A program made the position numbers and the translations under genes. From Sphaerisporangium melleum (GTDB lineage: Bacteria > Actinomycetota > Actinomycetes > Streptosporangiales > Streptosporangiaceae): 64,000 bases of DNA. The stretch lies in NCBI RefSeq assembly GCF_014646695.1, contig NZ_BMNT01000016.1, positions 110,663-174,662 of the forward strand, given 5' to 3'. The notes under the pieces were generated by a model. It did not search any database and was not told the DNA's origin. It worked only from the letters and a program-made list of their open reading frames with translations. Positions 1 through 22,677 of this stretch are shown here, in pieces (position 1 is the stretch's first letter; the number at the start of each line of letters is the position of its first letter).

Positions 1-14049
<14,049 letters not shown>

Positions 14050-14113
14050 TGGTCACCAAGCCTCTCAGAAAGCGGAAAAAACCGGCACAAACCGCCGTGA
14101 TCGCCGGACATAC

Positions 14114-14132
14114 TAAGGTAAGGTTTACCTAA
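14114..14132 (-). promoter_or_regulatory. Iron box (IdeR/DmdR1-type operator) for the NRPS gene
   Basis: The 19-bp imperfect palindrome taaggtaaggtttacctaa matches 15 of 19 positions of the actinobacterial iron-box consensus TTAGGTTAGGCTAACCTAA. It lies 65-83 bp upstream of the NRPS start, where Fe-loaded repressor would block leftward transcription. Confidence 0.85.
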
Positions 14133-14180
14133 GTTGATAGACCTGCGCCAGAGGAAACGACCACAATCTGGGGCAACAAT

Positions 14181-14199
14181 TAAGGTTCGCCTTACCTAA
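14181..14199 (+). promoter_or_regulatory. Iron box for the siderophore-importer operon
   Basis: The 19-bp sequence taaggttcgccttacctaa matches 15 of 19 consensus iron-box positions and lies 32 bp upstream of the first permease start. With the box at 14114 it makes a divergent promoter with one operator per direction. Confidence 0.85.
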
Positions 14200-14230
14200 C
14201 CGTGAAGGACTCGAACGTGGAAGCACTCCG

Positions 14231-15259
14231 GTGACGCACGGCGCGGGGCGGTCCCGCTTCGCCGCCCTCGCGGGGCTGCTCGCCGTCACCCTCGTCGCGC
14301 TGTGCCTGCTGTCCATCGCCCTGGGCGCCCGCAGCCTCCCCCTCGACCAGGTCGTGCGGGCACTGCTCGGGCACCCGCCCGACCGGCTCGTCGAGAACGT
14401 GGTCTGGTCGGTCCGCGTCCCGCGCACCGCGCTCGGCCTGACCGCGGGAGCCGCCCTCGGGCTGTCCGGCGCGCTCATGCAGGCGCTGACCCGCAACCCG
14501 CTCGCCGACCCCGGACTGCTCGGCGTCAGCGCCGGCGCGGCCTTCGCGATCGTGGTCTCGGTCGCGTTCTTCGGAGTGGGGTCGCTGTACGGCTACATCT
14601 GGTTCGCGTTCGCCGGCGCGCTCGTCGCCGGCGTCCTGGCCTACCTGCTCGGCGGGCTCGGCCGTTCGGGCCTCACCCCGGTCAAGCTGGCCCTGTCCGG
14701 GGTGGCGGTGAGCGCACTGCTGTTCTCGCTCACCAACGCCGTCGTCCTGACCGACCCGGACGCGCTGAACCGCTACCGCTTCTGGTCGGCCGGCTCGCTC
14801 GCCGACCAGGACGCGGCCACCGTGCTGCGCGTGCTGCCGTTCATCGCGCTCGGCACGGTGCTGGCACTGGCCTGCGCGCCCGCGCTCAACAGCCTGGCCC
14901 TCGGCGACGACGTGGCCGCCTCGCTGGGGCGGCGGCTCGGGCTGGTCCGCCTCCAGGGCGCCCTCGCCGTCACGCTGCTCACCGGCGCGGCCGTGGCGGT
15001 CATCGGCCCGGTCGTCTTCGTCGGGCTCGTGGTGCCGCACATCGCCCGGATCCTCGCGCGGCAGGCCGGGCTCGGCCCCGACCACCGCCTGCTGCTGCCG
15101 CTGTCGGCGGTGCTCGCGCCCTGCCTGGTGCTGGCCGCGGACATCATCGGCCGGGTCGCCGCCCGGCCGGCCGAGATCCAGGCCGGCGTCCTCATCGCCT
15201 TCATCGGCGGCCCGTTCTTCATCGCCCTGGTCCGCCGGCGCCACCTCGCGGAAGTATGA
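14231..15259 (+). CDS. FecCD-family iron-siderophore ABC permease, first subunit
   Basis: This 342-residue polytopic membrane protein is a BtuC/FecCD-type permease that would form half of the membrane channel for ferric-siderophore uptake. The family-typical segment around GLSGALMQALTRNPLADP (about residues 78-97) and the cytoplasmic LGDDVAASLG segment are present, with about nine or ten hydrophobic helices. The start is GTG with a GGAAG ribosome site 7 nt upstream. A ten-codon frame (14202-14234) overlaps the start and could be a leader peptide, but nothing supports it independently. The stop overlaps the next start (ATGA), so the two permeases are translationally coupled. No solute-binding protein gene is adjacent; it may lie beyond the left edge. 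Confidence 0.93.
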   Translation: MTHGAGRSRFAALAGLLAVTLVALCLLSIALGARSLPLDQVVRALLGHPPDRLVENVVWSVRVPRTALGLTAGAALGLSGALMQALTRNPLADPGLLGVSAGAAFAIVVSVAFFGVGSLYGYIWFAFAGALVAGVLAYLLGGLGRSGLTPVKLALSGVAVSALLFSLTNAVVLTDPDALNRYRFWSAGSLADQDAATVLRVLPFIALGTVLALACAPALNSLALGDDVAASLGRRLGLVRLQGALAVTLLTGAAVAVIGPVVFVGLVVPHIARILARQAGLGPDHRLLLPLSAVLAPCLVLAADIIGRVAARPAEIQAGVLIAFIGGPFFIALVRRRHLAEV

Positions 15260-16347
15260 CCATGGCATCCCCCTCCCCCGCCCCTCCGTCCGCCGCGGCC
15301 CCGCCCGCCGGGCACCGCACGTTCCGGCTGGCCGTGCCGCCCGTCTCCGGCGTCCTGCGTCCCCGCCTGCTCGCCGTGTGCGCCTTCCTCACCGTCGCCG
15401 CCTTCCTGGTCCTGTGCTGGGGCGTGTCGATCGGCGACTACCCGATCGGCCTTCCCTCGGTCGCCGGGGCGCTCGCCGGATACGGGGACCCCGGCACGCT
15501 GCTGGTCGTCCGCGGACTGCGGCTGCCGCGCGCCCTGATCGGGGCGCTGGCCGGCGTCGCCTTCGGCGTGTCGGGCGCGGTCTTCCAGACCATGACCCGC
15601 AACCCGCTGGCCAGCCCGGACATGATCGGGCTCACCCAGGGCGCCGGCGTGGCCGTCGTCGCGGGCATCGTGCTGGGGTGGGACGCCGGGCCCGGCCCGC
15701 AGGCGCTGGGGCTCCTCGGCGCGCTCGCCACCGGCCTGCTCGTCTACGTGCTGGCCTGGCGCCGGGGCACCACCGGTCACCGCCTCGTCCTGGTCGGCAT
15801 CGGCGTGTCGTGGATCTGCACCAGCGCCACCGACTACCTGGTCGCCAAGGGCGGGCGGTTCCAGGCGCAGGCCGCCCTCGGCTGGCTGGTGGGCAACCTC
15901 AACGGCCGCGGCTGGGACCAGGTGGGCCCGCTCGCCCTCGCCATGGCGGTGCTGGTGCCGGTCGCGCTGGCGCTGGGCCGCCTGACGCGCACCCTGCAGC
16001 TCGGCGACGACGTGGCCGCCGGTCTCGGCACCCCTGTGCAACGGGTCCGGCTCGCGCTGCTGCTCACCGGGGTCGGGCTGGTCGCGTTCGCCACCGCGGC
16101 GGCCGGGCCGATCGTCTTCGCGGCGCTCGCCGCCCCGCAGATCGCGCAGCGGCTCGCCCGCACCGCCTGGCCGCCGCCGGTGGCCTCGGGGCTGACCGGC
16201 GCGCTGGTCGTCCTGTCCTCCGATCTCCTGGCACGCGAGCTGCTCCCCAGCACGGAGCTGCCGGTCGGGATCGTCACCGGCGTGCTGGGCGCGCCGGTCC
16301 TTCTCTGGTTGCTCATCCGCGCCGACCGCGCCGGCTCAGGAGGCTGA
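15256..16347 (+). CDS. FecCD-family iron-siderophore ABC permease, second subunit
   Basis: This 363-residue permease pairs with the one upstream. Its frame starts at ATG 15256 inside the previous stop (ATGA overlap). An Ala/Pro/Ser-rich cytoplasmic N terminus of about 30 residues precedes the first helix. Family-typical segments GVSGAVFQTMTRNPLASPD and LGDDVAAGLG are visible; the latter faces the ATPase. Length and helix content are normal for FecCD proteins. The frame extends upstream through the first permease gene, but that part is antisense-quality sequence rich in Arg and Pro and is not coding. Confidence 0.92.
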   Translation: MTMASPSPAPPSAAAPPAGHRTFRLAVPPVSGVLRPRLLAVCAFLTVAAFLVLCWGVSIGDYPIGLPSVAGALAGYGDPGTLLVVRGLRLPRALIGALAGVAFGVSGAVFQTMTRNPLASPDMIGLTQGAGVAVVAGIVLGWDAGPGPQALGLLGALATGLLVYVLAWRRGTTGHRLVLVGIGVSWICTSATDYLVAKGGRFQAQAALGWLVGNLNGRGWDQVGPLALAMAVLVPVALALGRLTRTLQLGDDVAAGLGTPVQRVRLALLLTGVGLVAFATAAAGPIVFAALAAPQIAQRLARTAWPPPVASGLTGALVVLSSDLLARELLPSTELPVGIVTGVLGAPVLLWLLIRADRAGSGG

Positions 16348-16351
16348 AACC

Positions 16352-17176
16352 GTGCCGACCACCCACCCTGACCTGCGGGCGAGCGGGCTGCGCCTCGCCT
16401 ACGACGAACGGCTGATCGTGGACGGCCTGGACGTGGCCGTCCCGCCCGGCCGCGTCACCGCCATCATCGGCGCGAACGCCTGCGGCAAGTCCACCCTGCT
16501 GCGGGCCCTCGCGCGGCTGCTCGCGCCGCGCGGCGGGGCCGTCCGGCTCGACGGCCGCGCGCTGCAGTCGATCCCGACCAGGGAACTGGCCCGGCGGCTC
16601 GGCATCCTGCCGCAGTCACCGGTCGCACCGGAGGGACTGACCGTCCTGGACCTGGTCAACCGCGGCCGCTCGCCGCACCAGACGTGGTGGCGGCAGTGGT
16701 CGAGGGCCGACGAGGAGGCCGTGCACGGCGCGCTGGCCGCCACCGGAATGGCCGGCCTCGCCGACCGCGCGGTGGACGAGCTGTCCGGCGGCCAGCGCCA
16801 GCGCGCCTGGATCGCCATGGCCGTCGCCCAGGACACCCCGGTGCTGCTGCTCGACGAGCCGACGACCTACCTGGACCTGGCGCACCAGATCGACGTCCTG
16901 GACCTCATCATCGATCTCAACCGGCGGGAGAACCGGACCATCGTGATGGTCCTGCACGACCTCAACCAGGCGTGCCGGTACGCCGACCACGTCATCGCCA
17001 TGAAGTCCGGCCGCATCGTCGCCGAGGGCGCGCCGGCCGAGGTCATCACCGCCGAGGCCGTGCGGGACATCTTCGGCCTGCGCTGCCAGGTCATGACGGA
17101 CCCGGTCAGCGGCACCCCGCTGATCGTCCCCATGGGCCGCCACCACAGCCCCGCGGGCGTGGAGGCGGCCCGGTAG
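16352..17176 (+). CDS. Iron-siderophore ABC transporter ATP-binding protein (FecE/FepC family)
   Basis: This 274-residue ATPase energises the two upstream permeases. Walker A GANACGKST is at residues 40-48, a Q-loop LPQSP near 86, the signature LSGGQRQR near 145, Walker B VLLLDEPTT near 165 and the switch VLHD near 197. The start is GTG with a strong AGGAGG site 8 nt upstream. It begins 4 nt after the second permease and is last in the iron-box-controlled operon. Only 9 bases separate it from the convergent formyltransferase gene, so transcripts probably overlap. Confidence 0.95.
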   Translation: MPTTHPDLRASGLRLAYDERLIVDGLDVAVPPGRVTAIIGANACGKSTLLRALARLLAPRGGAVRLDGRALQSIPTRELARRLGILPQSPVAPEGLTVLDLVNRGRSPHQTWWRQWSRADEEAVHGALAATGMAGLADRAVDELSGGQRQRAWIAMAVAQDTPVLLLDEPTTYLDLAHQIDVLDLIIDLNRRENRTIVMVLHDLNQACRYADHVIAMKSGRIVAEGAPAEVITAEAVRDIFGLRCQVMTDPVSGTPLIVPMGRHHSPAGVEAAR

Positions 17177-17185
17177 GCCGCGTCC

Positions 17186-18133
17186 TCAGGGCCGGGCGGT
17201 GAGGTAGCCGCCCATCACGCGGAAGTAGTCGGTGGCCGCGTGCTCGGCGCCGTCCTCGGTGCGCAACCGCCGGACGACCAGCCCGCGCCGGCGTCCGGTA
17301 CGCGCGTCCGCGCCGCTGACGACGACCACGCCGTCCCCCTCGCGGATGAAGATCCGCCCGGGGGTGCCGCCGTAGCAGGCCTCGGACACCGCGGCCGACA
17401 CGATGCCGATGCGCTCGCCCCGGTGGTAGGTGAAGGCGCTGGGATAGGGGTCGGACTGCGCGCGCACCAGCCGCTCCAGGTCCTCGGCCGGCCAGGTCCA
17501 GTCGATGCGGCCGTCCTCGATGGAGCGCTTGTGGAAGAAGCGGGCCTTGGATCGATCTTGGGGAACCCACTCGGCGCGGCCCGAGGCGATGAGGCCGAGA
17601 GCGTCGCGCACGATGGGGCCGATCAGGGCGACCGTCTTGTGGAACAGGTCGGTCGCGGTGTCGTGCGGCCCCACCGGCACGGCCCGCTGGAGCACGATGT
17701 CGCCCGCGTCCAGCTCGGCGTTCATGCGGTGGGCGGTGACACCGACCTGTTCCTCCCCGTTGATGAGGGCCCAGATGAGCGGCGAGAAGCCCGCGTACGC
17801 CGGCAGCAGCGAGTCGTGGACGTTCAGCGTGCCGTGCGGCGGGAGGTCGAAGATCGACGGCGGCAGCCAGGTGCGCCAGTTGTTGGCGACGATGATGTCC
17901 GGCGCCGCGTCGCGGAGCGCGGCCGCGAGTTCCTCATCGCCCGGACGGGTGCGCAGCAGCACCGGCACGTCGTGCTTGGCGGCCAGGTCGGCGACCGAGT
18001 CGTCCCAGATCCTCTCGTACGCGTGGTCGCTCTTGGGGTGGGTGACCACCAGCGCCACCTCGTGCTCGGAGTCCAGCAGCGCCTGCAGCGTGCGATGGCC
18101 CCACGTCTGGAAGCCGAACATGACGACCCGCAT
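17186..18133 (-). CDS. Methionyl-tRNA formyltransferase-like N5-hydroxyornithine formyltransferase
   Basis: This 315-residue protein has the N10-formyltetrahydrofolate transferase fold. The catalytic set is visible: Asn104 and His106 in NVHDSLLP and the Asp of LDAGD near 142. The C-terminal half resembles the OB-like domain of Fmt. In coelichelin and rhodochelin clusters such enzymes formylate N5-hydroxyornithine before it is loaded on the NRPS; the setting here (NRPS, SIP reductase, iron importer) makes that role much more likely than a housekeeping fmt. It follows the SIP gene by 54 nt on the same strand and probably shares its iron-regulated transcript. No ornithine N-monooxygenase gene is visible in the window; it would have to lie further left or elsewhere. 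Confidence 0.9.
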   Translation of the reverse strand: MRVVMFGFQTWGHRTLQALLDSEHEVALVVTHPKSDHAYERIWDDSVADLAAKHDVPVLLRTRPGDEELAAALRDAAPDIIVANNWRTWLPPSIFDLPPHGTLNVHDSLLPAYAGFSPLIWALINGEEQVGVTAHRMNAELDAGDIVLQRAVPVGPHDTATDLFHKTVALIGPIVRDALGLIASGRAEWVPQDRSKARFFHKRSIEDGRIDWTWPAEDLERLVRAQSDPYPSAFTYHRGERIGIVSAAVSEACYGGTPGRIFIREGDGVVVVSGADARTGRRRGLVVRRLRTEDGAEHAATDYFRVMGGYLTARP

Positions 18134-18187
18134 CGGGCGTTCCTCTCCTTGGTCACGATCTTCGTGCGGTACGGCCGCGGCCGGACG

Positions 18188-19174
18188 TCAGCCGATGTCG
18201 GAGCGGCCGAGGCGCCAGTAGCCCATGAACGCGACGGCTCCGCGGTCGACGCCGAGGTCGCCGACCAGGTGGCGGCGCAGCAGCTTGACCACGCCCGCCT
18301 CGCCCGCGAGCCAGGCGTAGAAGCCGCGCTGGGCCGCCGCGCTCCCGGCGTCCGGAACCTCCCAGAGGATCTCGGCGTCGACGTCGACGTCCTCAAGCCG
18401 GCCGGCGGGCCGCTCCTCCGCCCCTTCCGGCCCGCGGGCTCTCCGGCCGCCGGCGACCAGGCGGGAGGCGGCCTCGCGGACCGCGGCGGACAGCCGCTCA
18501 CCGTGGCCGTGCCCGGGGACGCCCGGGCCTCGGCGGGGCAGCCAGGTGACCCGGACCCCGGGCGGGACGAGCAGGGGCCTGCCGTCCGCGTGGTCGGGCA
18601 CCTCCAGGATCACCTCGGCGTACACGTGCGCGGGGAGTGACTCGGCGATGGCGCGGATGGCCGGGACGGCGGTCTCGTCCCCCGCGAGCAGCAGGCGCGT
18701 CGCGTCCGGCGGCGGGGACCATTCGCGGCCGCCCGCCTCGCCGCGGTGCCGGGCGTCCGGGCCGATCACCACGAGCGGGTCGCCGGGCCGCGCCGTCTCC
18801 GCCCATCGGGAGGCCGGGCCGGTGGCGCCGTGCAGCACGAACTCCACGTCGAGCTCGCGGGCGCCGTGGCGTACGGCGCCCGCGGTGTAGGTGCGCAGGG
18901 GGTTGCGGCGCTCCGGCGGCATCGCCCGCCACCTCAGGTACCAGTCGTCCTGCTCGGGGAAGACCGGGTATCCGTGCTCGGGGTGCGGGAAGATCAGGTT
19001 GATCCGCTGGTCGAGCCCGCGGTCGGCGAAGAACCGCAGATCGTCACCGGCCAGGGTGACGCGCGTGAAGCTCGGGCTGATCCTGCTCACCCGCCGCACC
19101 CGCACGTGGAAGGCCCGGTACGCGGGCACATCCGCGGCTTGGGGATCCGCGACGGGCTCGGTGCCGACGGACAT
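18188..19174 (-). CDS. Siderophore-interacting protein (FAD-binding ferric-siderophore reductase)
   Basis: This 328-residue protein has the SIP/ViuB layout. An N-terminal FAD-binding barrel contains the FTRVTLAGDDL and RTYT segments; RTYT is the usual flavin-binding motif. The C-terminal SIP domain includes LLLAGDETAVPAIRAI. Such enzymes reduce the imported ferric siderophore in the cytoplasm to release Fe(II). The start is ATG at 19174. An iron box lies 65-83 bp upstream, so the gene should respond to the same repressor as the NRPS. An extended linker rich in Arg, Glu and Pro (near residues 235-270) is longer than in typical members. Confidence 0.93.
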   Translation of the reverse strand: MSVGTEPVADPQAADVPAYRAFHVRVRRVSRISPSFTRVTLAGDDLRFFADRGLDQRINLIFPHPEHGYPVFPEQDDWYLRWRAMPPERRNPLRTYTAGAVRHGARELDVEFVLHGATGPASRWAETARPGDPLVVIGPDARHRGEAGGREWSPPPDATRLLLAGDETAVPAIRAIAESLPAHVYAEVILEVPDHADGRPLLVPPGVRVTWLPRRGPGVPGHGHGERLSAAVREAASRLVAGGRRARGPEGAEERPAGRLEDVDVDAEILWEVPDAGSAAAQRGFYAWLAGEAGVVKLLRRHLVGDLGVDRGAVAFMGYWRLGRSDIG

Positions 19175-19238
19175 GGGTCGCCCCTTCCAGGTCTTTCCCG
19201 ACTGCGACGCGCCGGCCCGACCGGCCGACCGCTTTAAC

Positions 19239-19257
19239 TTAGCTTTGCCTAACCTAA
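19239..19257 (-). promoter_or_regulatory. Iron box upstream of the SIP/formyltransferase operon
   Basis: The 19-bp sequence ttagctttgcctaacctaa matches 16 of 19 iron-box consensus positions and is the best of the three boxes in this locus. It sits 65 bp upstream of the SIP start. Confidence 0.88.
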
Positions 19258-19364
19258 GAACTCAACCCAGAGCACCCCCACACCATCACCACCCGCGGCT
19301 CTCGGTGAGAAATTTGCGGGATGCGCATCTTTTCGTATCGCGCAAGTATTGCTAGGGTTGGGGC

Positions 19365-20045
19365 GTGGACAGCGGAACGGACGAGCGAGTCGGCCTGCGC
19401 GAGCGCAAGAAGCGGCAGACGCGCATCGCGCTGGGCTGGGCCGCCATCCGGCTCGTCGTCGAACGGGGGTGGGACGCGGTCCGGGTGGAGGACATCGCCG
19501 CCGAGGCCGGAGTGTCGCCCCGGACGTTCAACAACTACTTCTCCGGCAAGGCGGAGGCGGTCGTCTCACGGCACCTCGACCGCTACCGGCTCATCGCGGA
19601 GGAGTTCCGCGCCCGCCCGGCGTCCGAACCACTGTGGGAGGCGATCACCAACGCGGCGCTGGCCCGCTTCGCCCTGGAGGAGGGCACCGCACTGCAGGAG
19701 GGCACCGGGTTGCCGGAAGGTGCCGGCCTCCGGGGGGTGTCCCACCAGGAGTGGGTCTCCGGCCTGCGGCTCATGCTCGCCGAACCGGCGCTGCAGGGCG
19801 AGTTCCACCGGGCCGCCGCGACCGCCGAGGCCGAGCTCGCCGCGGCGGTCGCCGACCGCACGGGCACCGATCCGGCCCGGGACCTGTACCCCCGCCTGGT
19901 GGCGGCGGCGGTCGGGGCGGCGATCACCGTCGCCATGGACCACTGGATGCGCAGCGATCCGCCGGTCCCGATGATGCCGCTGCTCCGCGACGCCCTCCGG
20001 CAGGTCGCCGCGGGCCTGCCCGCCCCGGGGTCGCCACCCGCCTGA
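19365..20045 (+). CDS. TetR-family transcriptional regulator
   Basis: This 226-residue repressor-type protein has an N-terminal TetR helix-turn-helix (about residues 15-62, IAAEAGVSPRTFNNYFSGKAE) and a ligand-binding C-terminal half of low family identity. The region near 110-125 contains near-repeated EGT/EGAG turns. The GTG start has no Shine-Dalgarno, and a TAGGGT -10-like hexamer ends 7 bp upstream, so the transcript is probably leaderless. The downstream flavin monooxygenase, 224 bp away on the same strand, is the likely target. The gene could instead belong to the siderophore locus, but it lacks an iron box. Confidence 0.88.
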   Translation: MDSGTDERVGLRERKKRQTRIALGWAAIRLVVERGWDAVRVEDIAAEAGVSPRTFNNYFSGKAEAVVSRHLDRYRLIAEEFRARPASEPLWEAITNAALARFALEEGTALQEGTGLPEGAGLRGVSHQEWVSGLRLMLAEPALQGEFHRAAATAEAELAAAVADRTGTDPARDLYPRLVAAAVGAAITVAMDHWMRSDPPVPMMPLLRDALRQVAAGLPAPGSPPA

Positions 20046-20269
20046 CCCGCGGCCATCGCTCCATCCCCGCGCGCCGTCACCCACCCCGGGCGACGCTCCA
20101 GGCGCGTGCCCTCGATCACCGATGTCGCCCCGCCACGCGGCTCCGCCCTTTGCGGTCCGGCCGCGGGTCACCCCTGCCCATCCCGGTGGCCGCCCGCCGC
20201 GCACGCCCTCCGCTGGGGCGCCGCCGGCTCATCTCGCCATGCCCTTCTTAAGCCTTGAGGAGAACCGAC

Positions 20270-21946
20270 ATGACCGCTGACGTCGTCATCATCGGCGCGG
20301 GCCCGAACGGCCTCATGCTCGCCTGCGAGCTGAGCCTGGCCGGCGTGCGCCCGCTGGTGCTGGAGCGCCTGCCCGCACGCACCGGCGAGAGCCGCGCCAA
20401 CGGCCTGGTGGGCCAGGTGGTGCGCATGCTCGACCGGCGCGGGTTGTACGAGCGGCTCGCCGGCGAGCCGGGGCCGCCGCGGCCCCAGCCGTTCTTCGTG
20501 TTCGGCGCGCTCCCCCTGGACCTGCGGGCCGTCGCGACGGAGGACAACCCGTTGTACGGGCTGATGGTGCCGCAGCGCCGCGTCGAGCAGGTGCTGGAGG
20601 AACGGGCCGCCGAGCTCGGCGTGGAGATCCGCCGCGGGCACGAACTGACCGGGCTGGCGCAGGACGGCGACGGGGTCACCGCCGAGGTGACCGGGCCGGA
20701 GGGCGGCTACCGCCTGCGCGCCCGCTACCTGGTCGGCGCGGACGGCGGGCGCAGCGTCGTGCGCAAGCTGTCGGGCATCGGCTTCCCCGGCGTCTCCCGT
20801 GACGACTCCGTCAGCCGCACCATGCACGTGACCGTGCCCGCCGAGCTGGTGGACCCGGCGACCGGCGGGCTGAACGTTCCCGGCTACGGCCTGATCCCGC
20901 CGTTCATGCACCACCGCACCGAGCGCGGCCTGTTCGTCTTCGCCCCCTTCCCCACCGGGACGATGGTGAGCACGGCCGAACGGGAGCCGGCCGCCACCGG
21001 GGACGGGTCCGGACCGACCATCGACGAACTGCGCGAGAGCGTCCGCCGCGTGCTCGGCGCCGACCTGCCGCTCGCCCCGCCCGAGGGCGAGGGTCCGCAC
21101 CTGAGGCGCCGGCTGACCGGCGGCAACACGCGCCTGGCCGACCGGTTCCGTGACCGCCGGGTGCTGCTGCTCGGCGACGCCGCGCACGTGCACAGCGCGA
21201 TCGGCGGGCCCGGGCTGAACCTCGGCCTGCAGGACGCGGTCAACCTGGGCTGGAAGCTCGCCGCCGAGGTGCGCGGCTTCGCGCCGCCCGGGCTGCTGGA
21301 CACCTACGAGACCGAACGCCGCCCGGTCGCGCGGCGGGTGGTGATGCACACCCAGGCGCAGTCGGCGCTGACCGCGCCGGGGCCCGAGGTAACCGCGCTG
21401 CGGGAGCTGTTCGCCGAGTTGCTGCGCGACCCGGCCAACGCACGGCACATCGCCGCGACCATGGCCGGCGCCGACGTCCGCTACGCCATGGACGGCGCCT
21501 CCCCCGCCGGCGCCGGCGCCGCCTCGGGCGATGGGGCGGTGCCGGGCGGCGGTGCGCCCGGGGCAGGGCGTCCGCAGGCCGGGGCATGGGCTCCCGATCT
21601 GTCGCTGGTCACCGAGGCGGGGCCGGTGCGGCTGGCCGACCTGACCACCAGCGCCCGGCCACTGCTGCTGGACCTGACCGAGGACGGATCATGGGCGGCG
21701 CAGGCCACGGCGTGGCACGACCGGGTGGACATCGTGCACGCCCGGCTCGCCGGGCCGGTGGCCGGGGACGCGCAGGAGCCGGTCACCGGGCTGCTGCTGC
21801 GCCCCGACTGCTACGTGGCCTGGGCCACGAGCGCCCCGGCCCCGTCGGACCTCAGCGGCCCGGGCGGGGCGGAGAGCGCAGGGCTGCGCGCCGCGCTGTC
21901 GCGCTGGTTCGGCGCGGCGCGCACCGAGGCCGCAAGCCGCGCCTGA
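20270..21946 (+). CDS. FAD-dependent aromatic monooxygenase (PHBH fold)
   Basis: This 558-residue class A flavoprotein monooxygenase shows all three fold signatures: GAGPNG near residue 10, the DG motif GADGGRS near 165 and the GD motif LLGDAAHVHS near 302, followed by GGPGLNLGLQDAVNLGWKL. A C-terminal thioredoxin-like region of about 130 residues follows an Ala/Gly-rich linker (near 410-440), as in polyketide hydroxylases and rifampicin-type monooxygenases. ATG 20270 is chosen because GAGGAG lies 7 nt upstream; a TTG five codons earlier overlaps that site. It probably hydroxylates an aromatic polyketide or xenobiotic; the substrate cannot be read from the sequence. Confidence 0.9.
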   Translation: MTADVVIIGAGPNGLMLACELSLAGVRPLVLERLPARTGESRANGLVGQVVRMLDRRGLYERLAGEPGPPRPQPFFVFGALPLDLRAVATEDNPLYGLMVPQRRVEQVLEERAAELGVEIRRGHELTGLAQDGDGVTAEVTGPEGGYRLRARYLVGADGGRSVVRKLSGIGFPGVSRDDSVSRTMHVTVPAELVDPATGGLNVPGYGLIPPFMHHRTERGLFVFAPFPTGTMVSTAEREPAATGDGSGPTIDELRESVRRVLGADLPLAPPEGEGPHLRRRLTGGNTRLADRFRDRRVLLLGDAAHVHSAIGGPGLNLGLQDAVNLGWKLAAEVRGFAPPGLLDTYETERRPVARRVVMHTQAQSALTAPGPEVTALRELFAELLRDPANARHIAATMAGADVRYAMDGASPAGAGAASGDGAVPGGGAPGAGRPQAGAWAPDLSLVTEAGPVRLADLTTSARPLLLDLTEDGSWAAQATAWHDRVDIVHARLAGPVAGDAQEPVTGLLLRPDCYVAWATSAPAPSDLSGPGGAESAGLRAALSRWFGAARTEAASRA

Positions 21947-22309
21947 CGTGGGTCCCGGCCGCCCGGGCGGGCCGGCCACCTGATCGCGCGGATGCGCCGC
22001 GCCGGTCCACCGTCCGGGGCGGAGGAGGCCATGCCCTCCCAGCCTACGGCGGTCCCGGGGCCGGTGGGGGGGTGTGTCACTCCCAGGCGACGCTCGTCCT
22101 GGCAGGCCGGCGCGGGGTGCAGCACGATGAGGGCATGCCAGAACCGGCCGGCATATCGGGCTCCGCAGGTGCTCGCCGATCCGCCCCTGACCCGGCGGCG
22201 GACGATCGCGGCGGTGTCCCGGCCGGCACCCGCCCCGCAAGGCCGTGCGCCCCGGGGGCGACCCCTCGCGGCGGTCACACACGCCGCCGCTCTGCGCCGA
22301 AGGAAAGAG
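21947..22309. other. Intergenic stretch, no gene seen; hairpin after the monooxygenase stop
   Basis: A GC hairpin (CCGGCC at 21955-21960 pairing with 21970-21975, with a self-complementary GCCCGGGC loop) lies directly after the monooxygenase stop and may act as its terminator. The rest is non-coding in character and presumably holds the promoter of the small membrane-protein gene at 22310. Confidence 0.5.
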
Positions 22310-22609
22310 ATGATCACACAGATGTCCCTGTACGGTCTCGTGCTGGACAACTCGGCGATCGCGCTCGCGGCCTTCAGCTTCGTCCTGCTGTGCGCCGCCG
22401 TCGCCGGAGGCGTCAAGGTCATGCTGCACGACCCGTTCGAGGAGCTTCTCCCCCGCGGCCGGTCCCGCGAGGAGGACCGGCTGTTCCGGAGGTTCGCCGA
22501 AGGCGAGATCGACGACGATGAGTACCGCCGCCATCGGGAGACCCTGCGGACGACGGCGCCACAGGCCCCGGAGGCCGGACGAGACGACCCGCCCCCGGGT
22601 CGCACCTGA
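22310..22609 (+). CDS. Small membrane protein with SHOCT-like C-terminal domain
   Basis: This 99-residue protein has one hydrophobic helix (about residues 12-37) followed by a soluble tail containing RRFAEGEIDDDEYRRHRETL. That tail matches the short SHOCT (short C-terminal) pattern, in which a GEI-x-EEY turn separates two helices. The ATG at 22310 follows an AAGGAAAG ribosome site; the frame remains open upstream but the extra part is not protein-like. SHOCT domains are thought to mediate oligomerisation. The tail ends in a Pro/Asp-rich segment. No specific function can be given. It faces the doxX-like gene across a strong hairpin. Confidence 0.75.
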   Translation: MITQMSLYGLVLDNSAIALAAFSFVLLCAAVAGGVKVMLHDPFEELLPRGRSREEDRLFRRFAEGEIDDDEYRRHRETLRTTAPQAPEAGRDDPPPGRT

Positions 22610-22626
22610 GGGCGGGCCCCCGTACT

Positions 22627-22658
22627 CCCGCCGGCGACGCCCTCGCGTCGCCGGCGGG
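22627..22658. terminator. Bidirectional hairpin terminator
   Basis: A perfect 14-bp stem (22627-22640 with 22645-22658) and a CCTC loop lie between the convergent genes ending at 22609 and 22678. There is no T-tract, which is usual for terminators of high-GC actinomycetes. Confidence 0.85.
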
Positions 22659-22677
22659 CTCGCGTCCGGCGCGGAGA

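Noticed and set aside
14202..14234. Ten-codon frame overlapping the first permease start, possible leader peptide
   Set aside because: It has no ribosome site of its own, no codons suggestive of attenuation and no alternative hairpins that I can see; such short frames occur by chance.
20270..21946. Monooxygenase considered as an ornithine N-hydroxylase for the siderophore
   Set aside because: Its motifs (DG and GD of the PHBH fold, thioredoxin-like C terminus) are those of aromatic hydroxylases; it lacks the NADPH-binding second Rossmann motif of ornithine N5-monooxygenases and has no iron box.
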